Shown here: piece by piece, positions 60,872 through 63,870 of the stretch
How positions within the stretch are numbered: position 1 is the first letter of the stretch
Layout: each line of letters starts with the position of its first letter
Source of the DNA: CAZHVS01 sp964536015
GTDB lineage: Bacteria > Bacteroidota > Ignavibacteria > Ignavibacteriales > Ignavibacteriaceae
Assembly (NCBI GenBank): GCA_964536015.1
Contig: CAZHVS010000015.1
Span: 1 to 63,870 of the forward strand
Direction: 5' to 3'
DNA length: 63,870 nucleotides
Made by a program: the position numbers and the translations under genes
The notes under the pieces: generated by a model
Database searches by the model: none
What the model saw: only the letters and a program-made list of their open reading frames with translations
Told to the model about the DNA's origin: nothing

Positions 60872-62314
60872 TTATTTCCCACCCCTTGCTAATAACATAG
60901 CAGGAATAGTTTGAATAATCAATTGCAGATCATACCACGGTGACATATTATGGATATAATAAATATCAAGAATAACAGAATCGATAAAAGAAACTTTGCC
61001 TCTTCCGAAAACCTGCCACACTCCGGTACAACCGGGCAGTACCGTTAAACGCCTTTTCTGCCATTCATCGTAGTTTTCATATTCATAAGGAAGACACGGA
61101 CGAGGACCAACAAGACTCATATCGCCTTTTAACACATTTATAAGCTGAGGCAATTCATCAAGCGAAAATTTACGCAGTATTTTACCAATACTTGTTATGC
61201 GGGCAGTATTTACAATTTTGGCACTATCCTCAAATTGTGTTTTCCCTTTTTTCATAAAATCAATCATCAACCTCTTACGTTCATCATCTTCTTCATTCTC
61301 AACTGTCATCGATCTGAATTTATAAAAATCAAATTCTTTGCCCATATATCCGATTCTTTTTTGTATATGAAATACTGGTCCTTTTGATGTAGCTTTTATT
61401 ATTATTGAAACAATAGCAAAGAAAGGAGATAATAATACAAGTCCAATTAATGAAAGAGCGATATCAACAGTACGCTTGAAAGTCAAATTTATTTGTAAGT
61501 TTATTTTTGTAGAAGCATTTACAACCGATACTTTTGCGTATTTCTCTGTCTCAATCTTTTCAGAAATTATTTCAAATAAATCCGAGTGAACTTTAACAAG
61601 AGCTTTGGTAGTTCGACAAACATCAAGTAAAGATAGAAGTTGTTCATGAGAAATTTTATCTATGGCGATTACTATTTCCTGAATGTTTAATTTATCAGTT
61701 AATAGTGGTATATCATTTGTTCTGCCAACAACCTTGATATCATTGATGATTTTTTTCCCAATAGGCAAGTTGTCATCAATAAATCCTGCTATATCAAAAC
61801 TGATATAAGGGTCAAGAAGAATGTTTGTACAAAACAATTGTCCTGATTTACCTGCCCCTACTATTAACAATTTTCTCTTTAATACTTTTGTTTTTCCAAA
61901 CTTTATATAAAGTGTGCGCAGAATTAATGCCCGCAAAATAACAAACAATATTAACACAAAGATGTAAGCTGAGATAAAGAAAATACGCGAGTTTAATATT
62001 GCACTTATCTTTATCAGGAAGGATAATAAAATTAATGTGACAAATCCAACTGAAATCGATTTGAACAGTTTAAGCGAATGTAAAACTATTGTAATTATAA
62101 TTCCATGTTTATAAAGATTATTGATATGAAAGATAAAAATAAACATCAACGAGATAGGTATAAAAAACCAGACAGGAACAATCATACTATGTACGAAGGA
62201 ATTGAAAGGAGATATCTGGAGTAATACCATCGTATATTCTATTGTAACAAACGATGCCATCAACAATACGAAATCTGCAATCGCAAAAAAGTACTTGTAT
62301 TTTGGATATTTCAT
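60872..62314 (-). CDS. Polyprenyl-phosphate glycosyl-1-phosphate transferase
   Basis: A 480-residue inner-membrane enzyme that loads the first sugar phosphate onto undecaprenyl phosphate (WbaP/WcaJ type). Four N-terminal helices (about 10-135) are followed by a CoA-binding-like domain (about 145-265: KLLIVGAGKSGQ). One further helix and the catalytic bacterial sugar transferase domain (about 280-480) follow, with KRTVDIALSLIGL, YKFRSM, LDELPQLINVLKGDMSLVGPRP and LPGCTGVWQVFGRG. The start of the polysaccharide operon may lie upstream. Confidence 0.92.
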   Translation of the reverse strand: MKYPKYKYFFAIADFVLLMASFVTIEYTMVLLQISPFNSFVHSMIVPVWFFIPISLMFIFIFHINNLYKHGIIITIVLHSLKLFKSISVGFVTLILLSFLIKISAILNSRIFFISAYIFVLILFVILRALILRTLYIKFGKTKVLKRKLLIVGAGKSGQLFCTNILLDPYISFDIAGFIDDNLPIGKKIINDIKVVGRTNDIPLLTDKLNIQEIVIAIDKISHEQLLSLLDVCRTTKALVKVHSDLFEIISEKIETEKYAKVSVVNASTKINLQINLTFKRTVDIALSLIGLVLLSPFFAIVSIIIKATSKGPVFHIQKRIGYMGKEFDFYKFRSMTVENEEDDERKRLMIDFMKKGKTQFEDSAKIVNTARITSIGKILRKFSLDELPQLINVLKGDMSLVGPRPCLPYEYENYDEWQKRRLTVLPGCTGVWQVFGRGKVSFIDSVILDIYYIHNMSPWYDLQLIIQTIPAMLLARGGK

Positions 62315-62410
62315 CTAATAAGAATTCGCCTACGTTTTTTAATCTACAACTTAATGTAATAAATTTTTTAAAAATAAGCTGTGATTTTTATATAATTTAA
62401 ATAGAAAACC

Positions 62411-62434
62411 GTAAACAGTGAGTTCGTCCTCACT
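62411..62434 (-). terminator. Possible terminator after the DegT aminotransferase
   Basis: AGTGAG (62417-62422) / CTCACT (62429-62434), a 6-bp stem with a 6-base loop overlapping the stop, followed on the minus strand by GTTTACGGTTTTC. Weak. Confidence 0.3.
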
Positions 62435-63617
62435 TCTTAAAAAATTCTTTTATCTTTTCACATATGTACTCAATCTGCTCATCTGTTAATTCTGCAAACA
62501 TTGGAAGCGATAAACCTTGCTCCGCTAATTCCTCTGTTACAGGGAAAGTTCCTTTTTTATATCCTAGATGATTAAAACATGGCTGCATATGCAATGGAAC
62601 AGGATAATGTAAACCTGTTGATACTCCGTTTTCTCCAAGGAACTTTTGTAATTCATCTCTTCTGTCGCCTAGTTTCTCTGTTGCTTTGTTACCAATAACC
62701 TGAACTACAAATAAATGATAAACATGTTTTGCATAATCCATCTCTATAGGAAGCTTTAGTTCTTTAACATCTTTTAAAAGCTCAATATATTTTTTGGCAG
62801 CTTTTCTTCTTCCGTCTGTCCACTCATCAAGATGTTTTAACTTAACACCAAGCACTGCTCCTTGTATTCCTTCCATCCTGTAATTATGTCCAAACACAAG
62901 ATGATAATATTTTTGTTCCGCACCATGGTCACGAATCATTTTAAATTTTCTTGCAAGTTCATCATTATCTGTCATTACTGCACCGGCTTCTCCATATGCA
63001 CCAAGATTTTTTCCCGGGTAAAATGAGAATGAAGAAGCAATTCCCAGCGAACCAACTCTTCTCCCTTTGTATTCGCTTATATGAGACTGTGCACAATCTT
63101 CAACAAGATAAATTATTTGTCCGGTTTTATTATGGCTGTATTTTCCTTTTTCCAGCAACTGATAATTCAACTCTCTTAATTTCTCATCTATTCCATCCAT
63201 ATCCGCTGGTTGACCGTATAGATGAACAGCTACTATTGCTTTTGTCTTTGGTGTTATAGCGGATTCAATTTTAGCAGGATCAATATTATAACTTTGCGGG
63301 TGACAATCTACAAAAACCGGTGTAGCTCCGCAAAGAGTAGCCCCCCATGCTGTTGCGATAAAGGTATTTGCAGGAACTATAACTTCATCTCCGGCACTTA
63401 TTCCCAACGCCCATAATACAACATGATTTCCATCTGTACCTGAACTAACTCCATAACAGTATTTTGCATTGTGTGCTTTTGCAAATTCACTTTCAAATTG
63501 TGCTACAGGTTTTCCCATCACGTAGGCTGTGTTATCAAGTACGTTATTAATTTCGGGCAGGACTTCATCTTTAATGGTTTTGTACTGGGCTTTTAAGTCT
63601 AAAAATGGTATGTTCAT
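62430..63617 (-). CDS. DegT/DnrJ/EryC1/StrS-family sugar aminotransferase (WlbC/WbpE-like)
   Basis: A 395-residue PLP aminotransferase. The internal aldimine lysine lies in SFSFYPGKNLGAYGE. VVPANTFIATA-type (VIVPANTFIATA) and VEDCAQSH motifs and HNYRMEGIQGAVL are diagnostic of the family. In the WlbA/B/C set it transaminates the 3-keto intermediate. The first dehydrogenase of that route (WlbE/WbpA type) is not in the window. A 115-base gap separates it from the sugar transferase gene. Confidence 0.92.
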   Translation of the reverse strand: MNIPFLDLKAQYKTIKDEVLPEINNVLDNTAYVMGKPVAQFESEFAKAHNAKYCYGVSSGTDGNHVVLWALGISAGDEVIVPANTFIATAWGATLCGATPVFVDCHPQSYNIDPAKIESAITPKTKAIVAVHLYGQPADMDGIDEKLRELNYQLLEKGKYSHNKTGQIIYLVEDCAQSHISEYKGRRVGSLGIASSFSFYPGKNLGAYGEAGAVMTDNDELARKFKMIRDHGAEQKYYHLVFGHNYRMEGIQGAVLGVKLKHLDEWTDGRRKAAKKYIELLKDVKELKLPIEMDYAKHVYHLFVVQVIGNKATEKLGDRRDELQKFLGENGVSTGLHYPVPLHMQPCFNHLGYKKGTFPVTEELAEQGLSLPMFAELTDEQIEYICEKIKEFFKK

Positions 63618-63712
63618 TTGTATCTCCTTTAGTTAAGATTTATAAAGTTCTGAAAGAGTACTTTTTGTTTCCCTGAGTGTCATTCAGTTCTAAATTTATT
63701 TTAAGTTCTATA

Positions 63713-63743
63713 CAAAAATAGAGACTGATAAAAACTTAAACAA
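63713..63743 (-). promoter_or_regulatory. Promoter of the sugar aminotransferase gene
   Basis: On the minus strand TATTTTTG (63720-63713) matches TAnnTTTG, and TTG (63743-63741) lies 20 bases upstream. The predicted leader is about 90 bases. Confidence 0.58.
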
Positions 63744-63791
63744 ATATTCCTGATAGTTTGCAGTGCCAAATCCGATTGCCATTTCGGAGAC

Positions 63792-63870
63792 AGGGGTTTA
63801 CAGTTGTCGGGGCGCATTGTAATTTTTGACAATAGGGGTTTACAGTTGTCGGGGCGTATTGTAATTTTTG
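63792..63870 (+). repeat. 42-bp-period repeat, right end of window
   Basis: Core AGGGGTTTAC at 63792 and 63834, 42 bases apart. Each core is followed by agttgtcggggcg and then the inverted repeat ATTGT-aatttttg-ACAAT (complete at 63816-63833; the last is cut by the window edge). It is the same family and orientation as the repeat at 1-56, with a changed but still paired stem. Confidence 0.78.

Overview
The window is about 64 kb of AT-rich bacterial chromosome, densely coding on both strands. It most likely comes from the Ignavibacteria, or a close relative in the Bacteroidota/Chlorobi group. Three observations support this. Three secreted proteins end in the type IX secretion (T9SS) sorting domain with the N-[FY]-P-N-P-F-N-P-S-T signature typical of Ignavibacteriales. 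Many genes have Bacteroidota-type promoters (-7 box TAnnTTTG, sometimes with a TTG about 20 bases upstream). Several FecA-like TonB-dependent receptors are present. I see no tRNA, rRNA, CRISPR array, transposase or phage gene, and the content looks mostly like core genome.

Layout. 1-2.7 kb: universal stress protein and a CPA2 antiporter fused to a PTS EIIA domain. 2.9-11.3 kb: amino- and keto-acid metabolism: branched-chain aminotransferase, asparaginase, an atypical SDR, acetate kinase, 3-hydroxyacyl-CoA dehydrogenase, and a four-subunit 2-oxoacid:ferredoxin oxidoreductase followed by a small Cys-rich helical protein. Together these could ferment amino acids to acyl-CoA and organic acids with substrate-level ATP. 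11.5-14.5 kb: a LytTR regulator whose receiver domain has lost its phosphorylation residues, divergent from a TorF-like porin and an ammonium transporter. 14.7-19.4 kb: RlpA, a methyltransferase, UvrB and a T9SS cargo. 19.5-28.7 kb: an eleven-gene minus-strand operon with overlapping or nearly abutting genes (purine permease, Era, EamA transporter, acylphosphatase, IspF, DedA, Lnt, threonine aldolase, thioesterase, exonuclease, DUF6498-like protein). 28.9-30.8 kb: ECF sigma factor and RskA-type anti-sigma factor. 31.5-39.6 kb: SpoIID-like protein, glycosyltransferase, RpiB, an outer-membrane receptor, RlmD and a TIGR02757 protein.

39.6-52.3 kb is the outer-membrane and secretion region. It holds two sialidase-fold T9SS cargos, a degraded beta-propeller-like pseudogene, three FecA-like TonB-dependent receptors, a four-helix His-rich membrane protein and a small membrane-anchored protein, all on the minus strand. 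52.4-54.9 kb: a HAD phosphatase, an OmpA protein with five exact 30-residue calcium-binding repeats, and a DUF2892 protein. 54.9-63.6 kb: surface polysaccharide precursors (Gmd and Fcl for GDP-L-fucose; WlbA/B/C-like enzymes for a diacetamido-uronic acid sugar; a polyprenyl-phosphate sugar transferase) with LhgO and a DUF2279 protein.

The least explained parts are non-coding or 'inserted' DNA. A 42-bp-period repeat sits at both ends of the window, in the same orientation, with base-pair covariation in one stem. Short palindromic elements lie between genes, and two of them are inserted in frame in the sorting domain of one T9SS protein. There is also a two-hairpin leader before ilvE. Apart from 41.5-43.0 kb, which holds the pseudogene and palindromes, no stretch over 300 bases lacks a gene.
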